Source of the DNA: Dermatophilus congolensis
GTDB lineage: Bacteria > Actinomycetota > Actinomycetes > Actinomycetales > Dermatophilaceae
DNA: 64,000 nucleotides
NCBI RefSeq assembly: GCF_900187045.1
Contig: NZ_LT906453.1
Span: forward strand, 124,001-188,000
Direction: 5' to 3'
Shown here: positions 17,580 through 27,077 of the stretch, piece after piece
Position numbering within the stretch: the first letter of the stretch is position 1
Layout of the letters: each line of letters begins with the position of its first letter
Made by a program: the position numbers and the translations under genes
The notes under the pieces: generated by a model
Database searches by the model: none
What the model was told of the DNA's origin: nothing
The model's input: only the letters and a program-made list of their open reading frames with translations

Positions 17580-18466
17580 CGGTTTCCTCCTCGGGTGATG
17601 CGGTTTCCGATGAGCCAGACGCCCAGAGCAGGTCCGATGATGCACACGACCCAGTAGAGGGCGTGTACAGCGGCGCTACTGGGGGCAAGGATCATGGAGG
17701 TGGTGGGTTCGAATGCGTGGATGGCGCCGTTAGCGGCTGCGTACGGAGAAAAAATGCCGAGCATCTCAGCGGCCGTGCTTGCTTTGCCTGTGACCTGAAG
17801 AATCGCTTGAAGCATGGCGACGATTCCGTTACCTAGCATGAACACGGCAAGAGAAAAGACGATGGCTAGGCCAGGACGCAGGGTCCAACTACTGATAATC
17901 CCTGCGATGCTGCTGGTGCCCAGGGAGATGAGGAAACACACACCTAGTGCAGGGGCTACCTGTCGGGTCAATTCAGCGGCGTTGAGATTAGCTAGCAAGC
18001 CCCCGAGGAACAACAGAACAAGGGGTGCCAGCAGGAACAAGAAAACAGCCACAGTCATGGATGCCCAGCGTGTAAGGGCGTAGATACGTGCCGACAAAGG
18101 CCTGGCCATGTACAAGACGATGGAGCGGTGCCGCAGGTCGCGTCCAAAAATGGCGGGTGCCTGGGTTGCGACAAAGATGCTGGGCAGGATGGCGCTACTA
18201 GATGGGTAGTTGTAGAGCTTGGTGGGTAGTTCGTTGAGCAACCCGAAGCTGAGGACACCAACCGTGATGAACGCCGGGAGGATGTACATGATGAGCAAGA
18301 CGAAAGGGATCCATTTTGCGCGGCCAGCGCGGCCGATTCCGTAGGCGCCACCGAGCCCGTTGAAGAAAAGAGCACGAGCGATAGCCGCGTCGGTGTGGCG
18401 GGGTCCGTCGTAGTGGCGGTAGCCGAGATCGTGGATCACTCCCGCCGAAGGTGAGGTGTTGCTCAT
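17576..18466 (-). CDS. ABC-2 type transporter permease
   Basis: A 296-residue six-helix permease. It begins with a cytoplasmic stretch containing IHDLGYRHYDGPRH, seen at the N-terminus of a group of actinobacterial ABC permeases. The loop FGRDLRHRSIVLYMARPLS is the ABC-2 interface segment. A GAGGAG site precedes the ATG. Overlaps on both sides place it in the middle of the four-gene operon. Confidence 0.85.
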   Translation of the reverse strand: MSNTSPSAGVIHDLGYRHYDGPRHTDAAIARALFFNGLGGAYGIGRAGRAKWIPFVLLIMYILPAFITVGVLSFGLLNELPTKLYNYPSSSAILPSIFVATQAPAIFGRDLRHRSIVLYMARPLSARIYALTRWASMTVAVFLFLLAPLVLLFLGGLLANLNAAELTRQVAPALGVCFLISLGTSSIAGIISSWTLRPGLAIVFSLAVFMLGNGIVAMLQAILQVTGKASTAAEMLGIFSPYAAANGAIHAFEPTTSMILAPSSAAVHALYWVVCIIGPALGVWLIGNRITRGGNR

Positions 18467-19461
18467 GCGGGTTTCTCCTCGAATATGTCCTGTAGGTGGC
18501 GTTGGTCGTTGTCGATGCGCACCAGGCCCAGACCGAGCTGGTCTGCAGTGTCGCGAACGAGATCATGGGTGCTGAAGTCGGTGGCGGCGTCGTCGATGCG
18601 CACGCATCGGCCTTCGGGATAGGCGGTGAGGCCAGCTGCGGCCAGGGCTTCGCCCATGTGGTCGCGTTCAGTGATTCCGCCGAGCACCTCGATCAGTAGG
18701 GCTCCGGTAGCTTGGGTGAAGTCGGCGGTGGATGATGCCTTCAGCAAGGTGCCGCCGTCGAGGATGACTGCATGGTCGCTGACGCGTTCGAGTTCGCCTA
18801 GAAGGTGGCTGGTGACGATGACGGAGATGCCGAATTCGGTACCGATGCGGCGGATGAGGCGGAGCATGTCGGTGCGGCCAGCGGGATCAAGGCCGTTGGT
18901 AGGTTCGTCGAGGAACACCAGCTTCGGGTCATGGACGATGGCTTGAGCGAGTTTGACGCGTTGTTTCATGCCGGTGGAGTAGTTACCCATGGGGCGGTAT
19001 CGCTCTTCAGCAAGACCGACGTGGCGCAAGATGTCGGCGGCGCGTTCACGTGCTGTGGCTTTGGGTAGGCCTGACATGATGCCCATGTGGACGACGAAGG
19101 AGCTAGCGCTGACGTCAGGTGGTAGACAGTCGTGTTCAGGCATGTACCCGACTGTGCGGCGGATCTGGGCGCTGTCGGTGGCGGTATCCAGGCCAAGAAC
19201 AGCGGCAGTTCCGCTGGTGGGGCGCAGCAGTCCGAGCAAGATTTTGATGAGGGTGGATTTTCCGGCGCCGTTGGCTCCGACCAGACCGGTGACGCCAGCG
19301 GGAATGGCAAGATCTACGTGGTCCAGGGCGATCACCCTGCCGAAGTCCATCGTGATGCCCGTGGTGGTGACGACCGGGGTTGGTGTGGACGTGGCGGTGG
19401 GGTGGGGGCTATGTCTGCTGTGTGCAGTGTCTTGTTGAGGGTTGGTACTCACTGGGCCCAC
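18463..19461 (-). CDS. ABC transporter ATP-binding protein
   Basis: A 332-residue ATPase and the first gene of the operon. Walker A is GANGAGKST, the signature segment YSTGMKQRVKLAQA, Walker B LVFLDEPTNGLD, and the H-loop SHLLGE. A Thr/Pro/His-rich N-terminal stretch of about 35 residues precedes the domain. The start is uncertain: GTG at 19461 or GTG at 19452, neither with a clear ribosome binding site. It probably powers the permease at 17576. Confidence 0.9.
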   Translation of the reverse strand: MGPVSTNPQQDTAHSRHSPHPTATSTPTPVVTTTGITMDFGRVIALDHVDLAIPAGVTGLVGANGAGKSTLIKILLGLLRPTSGTAAVLGLDTATDSAQIRRTVGYMPEHDCLPPDVSASSFVVHMGIMSGLPKATARERAADILRHVGLAEERYRPMGNYSTGMKQRVKLAQAIVHDPKLVFLDEPTNGLDPAGRTDMLRLIRRIGTEFGISVIVTSHLLGELERVSDHAVILDGGTLLKASSTADFTQATGALLIEVLGGITERDHMGEALAAAGLTAYPEGRCVRIDDAATDFSTHDLVRDTADQLGLGLVRIDNDQRHLQDIFEEKPA

Positions 19462-19547
19462 GTTAGGGAAGGGGCTAACGGATAGCTACCTCATGCCGAG
19501 ATTGTGTCTGTTTGTTCGCATAAGGCTGGTAGCCATGGTTATCGACG

Positions 19548-19604
19548 CCCAGTAGGCAGTGGTTGGACGCGGCGATCTGCCGTGTCCAACCACTGCCTAC
19601 TGGG
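19548..19604. terminator. Strong hairpin terminator after ppdK
   Basis: Bases 19548-19568 are perfectly complementary to 19584-19604 (21-bp stem, 15-base loop). It lies just downstream of the minus-strand ppdK stop codon at 19641. Confidence 0.85.
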
Positions 19605-19640
19605 TTCTTAGCCGGTGTTACGGCTGGTCTGGCTTAGTGA

Positions 19641-22328
19641 TCACCAACCGCGCCATGCTGCCCGGCCAGCTTCAAGTCGAGAAACCGGTACCCGGAATGG
19701 GGAACAAGAGACGTAGTCCAAACCGATCTTGTGGAAGAAGTGCACCGACTCCGGATCGCCACCGTGCTCACCACAGACGCCTAGGTGCAAGTCTGGGTTC
19801 GCAGCGCGGCCAGTGTCAGCTGCGAGCTTCACCAATGCGCCGACGCCTTGCTGATCCAGGGTTTCGAATGGGGAGACACCGAAGATGCCGCGCTCCAGGT
19901 AGTTCTTGAAGAAGGTGCCTTCGACGTCATCTCGGGAGAATCCCCACGTGGTCTGTGTGAGGTCGTTCGTTCCGAAGGAGAAGAATTCGGCGCATTGACC
20001 AATTTCTCCAGCAGTCATTGCTGCACGTGGCAACTCGATCATCGTGCCGATCGGGGTCTTGGTTAGGTCAACCCCGGTCTCTTCGCTGACATCTGCGGCG
20101 ACCTGCTGGATCGCTTCCTTCATGATTTCGAGCTCTTGCACCGCCGAGACCAGCGGAATCATGATCTCTGGGCGGGGATCTTTACCCGCTTTACGCAGCT
20201 CAGCTGTGGCTTCGAGGATCGCACGGGCCTGCATCTCAAACAAGCCTGGGATGACAATCCCCAACCGGACACCACGCAGACCAAGCATTGGGTTCTGCTC
20301 GTGCATCCGCTCCACGGCAGCCATGATCTTTTTCTGGTCTTCTTCAAGGTCATATCCCTTGACCTTGGCGATAGCGCGCTGGGCGATGAGTTCTGCCTGG
20401 GCGGGGAGGAACTCGTGCAGCGGCGGGTCAAGCAAGCGGATCGTGACTTCGTAGCCGTCCATCGCTTCGAGGATTTCCAAGAAGTCACCCTTTTGCAGCG
20501 GTGCCAGGGCAGCCAGGGCGCTTTCTCGCTCGTCGTCTGTTTCGGCGACGATGAGTTTCTCTACTAGCGGGCGGCGGTCACCAAGGAACATGTGCTCGGT
20601 GCGGCACAGACCGATACCTTGTGCACCGAAACGGCGGGCACGGGCAGCGTCTTCGCCGGTGTCAGCGTTGGCGCGTACCTTCATCCGGCGCCGAGCGTCA
20701 GCGATGCCCATGATGTAGTCCACGGCGTGTACGAGCTCGTCCGAGGCGATTTCTTCCTCGGAGAGCTGGCCTTCGAAGTACTTCACCACTGGCGGGTCTA
20801 CGACTGGGACTTCACCGACGAAAACGTCACCGGTGGTGCCATCGATCGAGACCACATCACCTTCACGAAGGATGGTGCCATCTGGCAGGGTCAGCGTGCC
20901 CGCGTTGACATCAATCTTCAGCTCTTCGGCGCCACAAACGCAGGTCTTGCCCATACCGCGCGCCACGACAGCCGCGTGCGAGGTTTTTCCGCCACGGCTG
21001 GTCAAAATGCCCCGGGCAGCGATCATGCCGACCAGGTCGTCGGGGTTGGTTTCCCGGCGAGCCAAGATCACGTTCTGGCCTGCGTCAGCAAGCTCAGCTG
21101 CGCGCTCGGAAGAGAACACCAACCCACCGACTGCTGCGCCCGGCGAGGCGGCCATGCCTTTGCCGACTTTGGTGCGGGGTGCGTCTTCATCGAATCGGGG
21201 GAACATCAGCTGCACCAGTTGTTCACCGGTGACGCGCTGCAGCGCATCACCGCGCTCGATGAGACCCTCATCGACTAGCTGGACTGCAACTTTGAACGCT
21301 GCTGCCGCGGTGCGCTTACCCACTCGGGTCTGCAGCATCCACAGCTTGCCCTTCTCGACCGTGAACTCGATGTCACACAAGTCTTTGTAGTGGTTTTCGA
21401 GCTTGGCCATGATGTCCATCAGCTCGTCGTAGGACTTTTTGTCCACCTTTTCCATGTCAGCCAGGCACATGGTGTTGCGGATACCGGCTACGACATCCTC
21501 ACCCTGAGCATTGACGAGGTAGTCGCCGTAAACACCTTGGTGTCCCGAGGCTGGGTCGCGGGTGAATGCCACACCGGTACCAGAGGTCTCCCCCATGTTT
21601 CCGAACACCATGGAGCACACGTTTACTGCGGTGCCCAGGTCACCGGGGATGCGCTCACGACGGCGGTACAACACAGCGCGTGGGGAGTTCCAAGAACGGA
21701 ACACAGCCCGCATCGCTTCAAGCAGCTGTTCTTTTGGTTCCTGCGGGAACGGCGAACCTGTCTGATCCGCGATGATCTTTTTAAACTCCTCGACAATGCG
21801 TTTGAAATCTTGCGCATCGAGGTCGAGGTCGTTCTTGGTGCCCTTGGCGTCTTTTTCTCGATCGAGGACGTCTTCGAATAGCTCACCATCGAGGTCAAGA
21901 ACAGTCTTACCGAACATCTGCAGCAGACGCCGGTAGGAGTCCCAGGCGAATCGTTCGTTGCCGGAGACCTTCGCCAATCCCAACACCGAGGAGTCGTTCA
22001 ACCCCACGTTGAGAACGGTCTCCATCATTCCCGGCATCGAGAACTTCGCACCGGATCGCACAGACACCAGCAAGGGGTCCTCAGGGTCGCCGAGCTTCTT
22101 ACCCATCTCGGACTCGATGGCGCAAAGATGCTCGTCGATCTGCTCGGACAACTCCACTGGCTCGGAACCATGAGCCAGGTATGCCTTGCACGCCTCGGTG
22201 GTGATGGTGAAGCTCGGCGGGACAGGCAGACCCATGTTGTACATCTCGGCAAGGTTGGCTCCCTTGCCACCAAGGAGGTCCTTGGCGTCCTTGTTCCCTT
22301 CGGACAAGGCGTACACGTACTTCGGCAT
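19641..22328 (-). CDS. ppdK: Pyruvate, phosphate dikinase
   Basis: An 895-residue enzyme interconverting pyruvate, ATP and Pi with phosphoenolpyruvate, AMP and PPi. The N-terminal ATP-grasp domain starts with YVYALSEGNKD and GGKGANLAEM; the central phospho-His domain has the TSRGGKTSHAAVVARGMGK block with the catalytic His; the C-terminal PEP/pyruvate TIM barrel includes GIGLCRTEHMF and FSFGTNDLTQTT and ends with the GVCGEHGGDP and SCSPFRVP blocks. Length matches the family. The start at 22328 is preceded by GGGAGA. It may support gluconeogenesis or PPi-linked glycolysis. Confidence 0.96.
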   Translation of the reverse strand: MPKYVYALSEGNKDAKDLLGGKGANLAEMYNMGLPVPPSFTITTEACKAYLAHGSEPVELSEQIDEHLCAIESEMGKKLGDPEDPLLVSVRSGAKFSMPGMMETVLNVGLNDSSVLGLAKVSGNERFAWDSYRRLLQMFGKTVLDLDGELFEDVLDREKDAKGTKNDLDLDAQDFKRIVEEFKKIIADQTGSPFPQEPKEQLLEAMRAVFRSWNSPRAVLYRRRERIPGDLGTAVNVCSMVFGNMGETSGTGVAFTRDPASGHQGVYGDYLVNAQGEDVVAGIRNTMCLADMEKVDKKSYDELMDIMAKLENHYKDLCDIEFTVEKGKLWMLQTRVGKRTAAAAFKVAVQLVDEGLIERGDALQRVTGEQLVQLMFPRFDEDAPRTKVGKGMAASPGAAVGGLVFSSERAAELADAGQNVILARRETNPDDLVGMIAARGILTSRGGKTSHAAVVARGMGKTCVCGAEELKIDVNAGTLTLPDGTILREGDVVSIDGTTGDVFVGEVPVVDPPVVKYFEGQLSEEEIASDELVHAVDYIMGIADARRRMKVRANADTGEDAARARRFGAQGIGLCRTEHMFLGDRRPLVEKLIVAETDDERESALAALAPLQKGDFLEILEAMDGYEVTIRLLDPPLHEFLPAQAELIAQRAIAKVKGYDLEEDQKKIMAAVERMHEQNPMLGLRGVRLGIVIPGLFEMQARAILEATAELRKAGKDPRPEIMIPLVSAVQELEIMKEAIQQVAADVSEETGVDLTKTPIGTMIELPRAAMTAGEIGQCAEFFSFGTNDLTQTTWGFSRDDVEGTFFKNYLERGIFGVSPFETLDQQGVGALVKLAADTGRAANPDLHLGVCGEHGGDPESVHFFHKIGLDYVSCSPFRVPVSRLEAGRAAWRGW

Positions 22329-22518
22329 GAAAATCGTCTCCCGGAACTTCGTCGTAGCGGTACACAACCTCGCCCCCGGCGAGGCGTGGGGCCATCGCAT
22401 CTCTTGCGCACAACTTGTCACAAATTTTGCGAAAAGACTCGTTCCGAGGACGTGTCACGTATGTTTGCAGGCCGAACGGTCCCACAGCATTGATTTCTCA
22501 AAACCAGATAAGAATCAC

Positions 22519-22551
22519 AATGACCACAGAACGAACACATCTGTGGTCATT
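22519..22551. terminator. Terminator hairpin after the M18 aminopeptidase
   Basis: AATGACCACAGA (22519-22530) pairs with TCTGTGGTCATT (22540-22551), a 12-bp perfect stem with a 9-base loop, downstream of the minus-strand stop at 22579. Confidence 0.7.
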
Positions 22552-22578
22552 GCGACCCACAAACAGATCGAAAATCCC

Positions 22579-23967
22579 TCAGGCCACCAGACCCGGGGCG
22601 CTCACCTCAGCCCCTAAAACCGCCGCCAACGCACGTGTGTATGGCTCCACATCACGCGCAGCCATCACCTCACGCACCGAATGCATCGACAGCATCGCCG
22701 CACCTACATCAACAGTGGTCATCCCCAGATTCGCTGCACTGGCCGGACCCACCGTTGACCCGCACGGCAAGTCCGTGCGGTGCACATACACCTGCGGCGT
22801 GATCCCGCCGCGCTCACACGCCACACCGAACGCAGCCGCGCCCCCCGTATCGGTGGCGTACCGCCCCTGCGCGTTCACCTTCAGGACCGGACCACCACCA
22901 ATCACCGGGTAGTTGTGTGGCTCAGAACGATCTGCGTAATTCGGGTGGATCGCATGCGCCATATCTCCCGAAACATGCAAACCACTAGAAAGCGCAGCCA
23001 GCACATCAGCCCGATCACCACCACAAGACAAAACAATCCGTTCCAGCACACTGGCCAACAACTGCGAGCGCGCACCCGATGAGGTCTCGGAGCCAATCTC
23101 CTCGTGGTCGAACAGCACCAACACCGGCACTCGAGGCCCCTTCCCTGCCCCAGCCACCCGCGCAGGTCCTTCCTCACTAGGGGTCAGCACTGCCTGCTTC
23201 ATCGCTTCCGTTGCGGCGAATGTCGTGCACAAGTTATCCAAACGCGGTGAAGCCAACAGCTCACGCGAATGCCCCAACAGCGAGGCCGGGAGCAGGTCAT
23301 AAGCCATCGCCTCAAACGACAACACGTCATCAGGGGCGCAATCCACCTGCTCGGACACCCATCGCGGAAACGACATTCCCCCTGAAAAACCCCACAACGG
23401 AGCCAGATGGCTCTGACGATTCATCTCCACACCACCAGCCCCAGAGGAACGGTCAAGGTGGATCGCCAAATTAGCCACCCGCAGCAATGGCTCATCACAG
23501 CGGAACAAACGCATCGCATAGCCACCCGATGCCGACGCATCACGTACCGCCACCCGGCCAGCCAAGCCCAGGTCTCGATCAAGCCACGTGGTCAGCAACG
23601 GCCCGCCATACACCTCCACCCCCAGCATGTCCCACCCCGCTGAACGGTAATCAGCCTTCGGTTTTAGCCGCAGGTTCGGTGAATCCGTGTGCGCACCCAC
23701 TACCGAAAACGATGCTTGCGCAGGCCACTGCTGCACTACGCCGCTATCTGACAGGCGCTCGGTTGACCAAGCCACCAGTGACCCACCACGCGTCGTCACA
23801 TACCGGCCTGGAGTCGAAGGCCAGCGCTGCCCCTCAAAGACCTCAACGAACCCTGCATCACGCAGCATTTCCATGGCCGAATCCACAGCGTGGTAGGGCG
23901 TCGGAGCCCCATCCACGAACTGGCCCAGCGCCACCGCCGCCGAAACAGCATCTTTCGAGACCGTCAC
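22579..23967 (-). CDS. M18 family aminopeptidase
   Basis: A 462-residue zinc aminopeptidase of the aspartyl aminopeptidase family. The metal ligands are visible as GAHTDSPNLRLK (His, Asp), DNLCTT, FDHEEIGSETSSGA (the catalytic Glu pair) and the later SGDMAHAIHPNY block, with a final His near MHSVREVMA. It would release N-terminal acidic residues from cytoplasmic peptides. The start at 23967 is chosen because a GAGTGAGG element is correctly placed; an upstream GTG at 23979 sits inside that element. Confidence 0.92.
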   Translation of the reverse strand: MTVSKDAVSAAVALGQFVDGAPTPYHAVDSAMEMLRDAGFVEVFEGQRWPSTPGRYVTTRGGSLVAWSTERLSDSGVVQQWPAQASFSVVGAHTDSPNLRLKPKADYRSAGWDMLGVEVYGGPLLTTWLDRDLGLAGRVAVRDASASGGYAMRLFRCDEPLLRVANLAIHLDRSSGAGGVEMNRQSHLAPLWGFSGGMSFPRWVSEQVDCAPDDVLSFEAMAYDLLPASLLGHSRELLASPRLDNLCTTFAATEAMKQAVLTPSEEGPARVAGAGKGPRVPVLVLFDHEEIGSETSSGARSQLLASVLERIVLSCGGDRADVLAALSSGLHVSGDMAHAIHPNYADRSEPHNYPVIGGGPVLKVNAQGRYATDTGGAAAFGVACERGGITPQVYVHRTDLPCGSTVGPASAANLGMTTVDVGAAMLSMHSVREVMAARDVEPYTRALAAVLGAEVSAPGLVA

Positions 23968-24007
23968 AGCCAACCTCACTCTTTAGAACGTCAAACTCTG
24001 TACGACA

Positions 24008-24958
24008 TCATTCGTACAGGACGTAGAACGGTGAGGGGGTCAGTCCCAAAACCGCCTCCGGCTTCATGATCGGCCCGAACGTAGCGTCTTCTTGGTAAAA
24101 CAACTTGAATCCCGGATACACATGCTTGGGCTTCATACGCATGATGGAATTCCATGTCGCGATCTTCATATCCGGAGAACCAATACCGTCAACCGAAACC
24201 ATCTGCACAACACCGTCGCGGGGTTTCATTGGCCCAGTTTCACGCACAATATCCGCACGCAACTGGTGATACAGCATCACCTTTTCCGGAAGGTTATTAT
24301 CCTTCACTAGTTTTTCAAGATAAGCAGCCGTATCATCTAATTCCTGACCACTCACATGCCCGAAAGTTTTCATCGGGATTTCACCAGGACCCATCCGCCA
24401 TTCCGGATCCAAAGCCACTCCAACATCAGGCTCTTTCAAAAACTTTTCGTAATACTTAGTTTCCGTCACAAAGTCCGAACGACCCGGCTGAATAGCTAGC
24501 AGAAGAATGCCATTCACTTTCCGGACAGCATCCAAATGCTTCTGCACCTGCTGCTCCGACGCACGCCCCCGGTACATGCCATCCTCCCCTGGCTTACCGT
24601 GCACGATCGTCGCAATAAACTCACCCACCGGAAGAACCTTCTTCACGTCCTTCTGGTAATTCTTCGTAATATCGACGACCTCTTTCATACGGTCATCCAT
24701 ATTCCCCACACCCAACTTCCCCAACACCGGGCCAGTCCCCTCCGACCCAGCAAAACCCACAATCCGATAATCCGGGAACAACTTTGTTCCACCCATCGGT
24801 AACTCTTTCTTTTTCCCCCCATCAGCAGCCTGCGCCGCATCATTCCCACCCGATTTACCAGATATAGCTGCATCACCAGCGCCAGAACACGCAGCTATCA
24901 CTAACAACGCTGCCGCTACACCAGCAACTCCTACTCGTCGCATCCGGGGAAACTGCAT
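24008..24958 (-). CDS. Lipoprotein, putative glycoside-hydrolase-like fold
   Basis: A 316-residue exported protein. The basic N-terminus and hydrophobic core end in VIAACSG, a lipobox with Cys at about residue 24, so it is likely lipid-anchored on the outer face of the membrane. A short Gly/Ala/Asp linker follows. The body contains RIVGFAGSEGTGPVLGKLG, LLLAIQPGRSDF and VALDPEWRMGPGE, which suggest a TIM-barrel glycosidase-like fold with an Asp/Glu near DPEW. I do not recognise a specific enzyme. Confidence 0.7.
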   Translation of the reverse strand: MQFPRMRRVGVAGVAAALLVIAACSGAGDAAISGKSGGNDAAQAADGGKKKELPMGGTKLFPDYRIVGFAGSEGTGPVLGKLGVGNMDDRMKEVVDITKNYQKDVKKVLPVGEFIATIVHGKPGEDGMYRGRASEQQVQKHLDAVRKVNGILLLAIQPGRSDFVTETKYYEKFLKEPDVGVALDPEWRMGPGEIPMKTFGHVSGQELDDTAAYLEKLVKDNNLPEKVMLYHQLRADIVRETGPMKPRDGVVQMVSVDGIGSPDMKIATWNSIMRMKPKHVYPGFKLFYQEDATFGPIMKPEAVLGLTPSPFYVLYE

Positions 24959-25123
24959 AACAACCTCGCTGATCGACCGACATAGGCAAACGCCCGCCAG
25001 AGATCGCCACCACTCACAACCGAATAAGGCAATACCCCTGACGGGACAACAAAACCCACTCTAGGCCGCACAACTAGACGCACGCATCGGAACACGCCCC
25101 CCATACGCCACTAGCCGACACAC

Positions 25124-25423
25124 TCACACAATCCGCGCAAAAACCGTCCGACACTGCCCATCAGAGTCCACCGACTCAATCTCGTACTGCCCCGGCACCT
25201 GCTGCTCAATCAACATAAGAATCAACTCAGGACGCTCATCAGTAACCACCGCCACCTTCGACCCCAACGCCAACCCCATCACCACACCCAAAATCGCCGC
25301 CTGCCGAATCGCCGCATCAATAGGACGCGCATCCAACTCCGGAACCCGGCCGCCCTCACCGCACCCACCCGAACCACACGCACACGATCCACCACACCCA
25401 CCAACAGACTGCTCTGAAGACAT
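25124..25423 (-). CDS. DUF2249-like small protein with Cys-rich N-terminus
   Basis: A 99-residue protein. Residues 1-25 are Cys/Gly-rich (GGCGGSCACGSGGCGEGG), a likely metal site. The rest (PELDARPIDAAIRQAAILGV to GQCRTVFARIV) has the length and pattern of a DUF2249 domain, a TusA-like fold linked in other bacteria to nitric oxide or copper handling. It is divergent from a Cys-containing HTH regulator at 25656, and this pairing supports a shared redox or NO-related role. The start at 25423 is preferred over a GTG further upstream. Confidence 0.55.
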   Translation of the reverse strand: MSSEQSVGGCGGSCACGSGGCGEGGRVPELDARPIDAAIRQAAILGVVMGLALGSKVAVVTDERPELILMLIEQQVPGQYEIESVDSDGQCRTVFARIV

Positions 25424-25655
25424 CACAACCACATCCTCACCACTACACAACCATCCGTGACGCCCGAGGCACTCGCCCCGAACCTAACGCGCCCATCATC
25501 ACTCACCACCACCGCCCAACCACACCCACCAACCACCTAATGACCAAAACACCACATCCCAACCAACCTCCAGAACAAAACCCAAACAAACGTAAAATCA
25601 CCCCAACCAGCCACCATCGACTCACACCACATAGCAACCCCAGAGAGGGCACCGC

Positions 25656-26363
25656 ATGAACGCACCCGGCGCAGCCCCTAGTCCTCTCTCCCCCGATCAA
25701 ACCCACCTCGACACCGACCCCATCGCACACCTATCCCCCGCCCAGCGCCGCGTCCTGGAACTCCTCTCCATCAACACGCCCACCAACATCCACGACCTAG
25801 CCACCCTCACTGGCCACCACCCCAACACCCTGCGCGAACACCTCAACGCCCTCATCCACCTCGGCCTCGTCCGCACCACCACCAGCAAACCCCACGGCCG
25901 TGGACGCCCCCCAACCCTCTACCAAGCACTCCCCTTGCAAAATGCCCGCCCCGAAACCCGCGCCTACCACGCCCTCACCACAGCCCTGGTCAACCAACTC
26001 CTGCGCACCAGCACCAACCCCACCCACGACGCCCTCACCGCAGGAAAAACCATCGGCACCCAAATCGCCCAAAAAGCACCCCACCCCCACCCCACCCCCA
26101 CACACGCGCTCACTCACATCCTCACCCACCTGGGCTTCAACCCCACCCACACCAACAACACCACCGAACTAGGCGTATGCCCCTTCATCCACATCGCTAA
26201 AGAAGCCCCCGAGATCATCTGCAACATCCACCAAGGCCTCATTGCCGGATACCTCACCTCCAGCGGCTTCACCCACCAACCACACCTACACCGCTACAGC
26301 AACCACAACCCTTGCCAAATCACCCTCAACCCACCAGACACACACAATCCCACCACGGCATGA
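25656..26363 (+). CDS. HTH transcriptional regulator with C-terminal Cys cluster
   Basis: A 235-residue winged-helix regulator. The DNA-binding part is AQRRVLELLSINTPTNIHDLA followed by HHPNTLREHLNALIHLGLV and a basic wing KPHGRGRPPTLYQA. The C-terminal half has CPFIHIAKEAPEIIC, a histidine-rich stretch and a final NPCQI: Cys spacing similar to SufR-type Fe-S or NO-responsive regulators of actinobacteria. It likely senses redox stress or NO through an Fe-S cluster and controls the divergent DUF2249-like gene. GAGAGGG precedes the start. Confidence 0.75.
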   Translation: MNAPGAAPSPLSPDQTHLDTDPIAHLSPAQRRVLELLSINTPTNIHDLATLTGHHPNTLREHLNALIHLGLVRTTTSKPHGRGRPPTLYQALPLQNARPETRAYHALTTALVNQLLRTSTNPTHDALTAGKTIGTQIAQKAPHPHPTPTHALTHILTHLGFNPTHTNNTTELGVCPFIHIAKEAPEIICNIHQGLIAGYLTSSGFTHQPHLHRYSNHNPCQITLNPPDTHNPTTA

Positions 26364-26405
26364 TGAAAAACTAGACACAACAAAACGATTCATCGAGGAG
26401 ACACT

Positions 26406-27014
26406 ATGCGCGTTCGCGAGATCATGTCCGCCCCCGCTATCACCGTGCAACGCGGCGCCAGCCTCCAAGACGCACTGGAGCTACTCGCCACCCACCACGT
26501 CACCGCCCTACCCGTCATCGACGAAACAGGCGCACTGTGCGGCATCATCAGCGAACTAGACCTACTACGCGCAATCATGCCCAACCACGCCGAAGACATG
26601 GGCGAGAACCCCCACGAAAAACTCGCCGAAATCTCCGACATCACCCAAACCGAAACCATCGACCCCCTCATGACCACCGACGTCCTCACCACCTACGAAG
26701 ACGAAGACGTCGCCCACATCGCCGCCCACGTCTCCACCCGCAACATCCGCTCCGTACCCGTACTCCGCAACGAGCGCATCATCGGCATCGTCAGCCGCAG
26801 CGACGTCATCGAAGCCCTCTTCCGTCCCGACGAAGAACTCCTCAACGATCTCACCGCCGACCTCGCCGACGAAGGACTCTACGACTGGCACGCCACCGTC
26901 CAGCGCGGCATCGTCACCCTCACCGGCAACGGCAACGCCGAAGAAGCACAACAAGCCCTCGCCGTCGCCCGCGCCGCCGCAGGCGTCCGCAAAGTCTCCA
27001 TCACCACCGCCTAA
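26406..27014 (+). CDS. CBS-pair and BON domain protein
   Basis: A 202-residue soluble protein. Two CBS domains occupy about residues 1-60 and 75-130; both open with the typical pattern (MRVREIMSAPAITV; IDPLMTTDVLTT) and end with VPVL/LPVID-like strands (VTALPVIDETG; IRSVPVLRNERIIGIVSRSDV). The C-terminal 55 residues form a BON-like domain (WHATVQRGIVTLTGN). CBS pairs bind adenine nucleotides, and CBS-BON proteins occur in stress responses of actinobacteria. Function is otherwise unknown. Confidence 0.88.
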   Translation: MRVREIMSAPAITVQRGASLQDALELLATHHVTALPVIDETGALCGIISELDLLRAIMPNHAEDMGENPHEKLAEISDITQTETIDPLMTTDVLTTYEDEDVAHIAAHVSTRNIRSVPVLRNERIIGIVSRSDVIEALFRPDEELLNDLTADLADEGLYDWHATVQRGIVTLTGNGNAEEAQQALAVARAAAGVRKVSITTA

Positions 27015-27033
27015 ACCAACCACGCCCCACCCC

Positions 27034-27077
27034 AACGGCCCGCCCTCAGGATCCCTCTCCTGCAGGAGCGGGCCGTT
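27034..27077. terminator. Bidirectional terminator hairpin
   Basis: AACGGCCCGC (27034-27043) pairs with GCGGGCCGTT (27068-27077) between the convergent CBS-BON and AI-2E-type genes. The minus-strand stop codon lies inside the hairpin. Confidence 0.75.
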
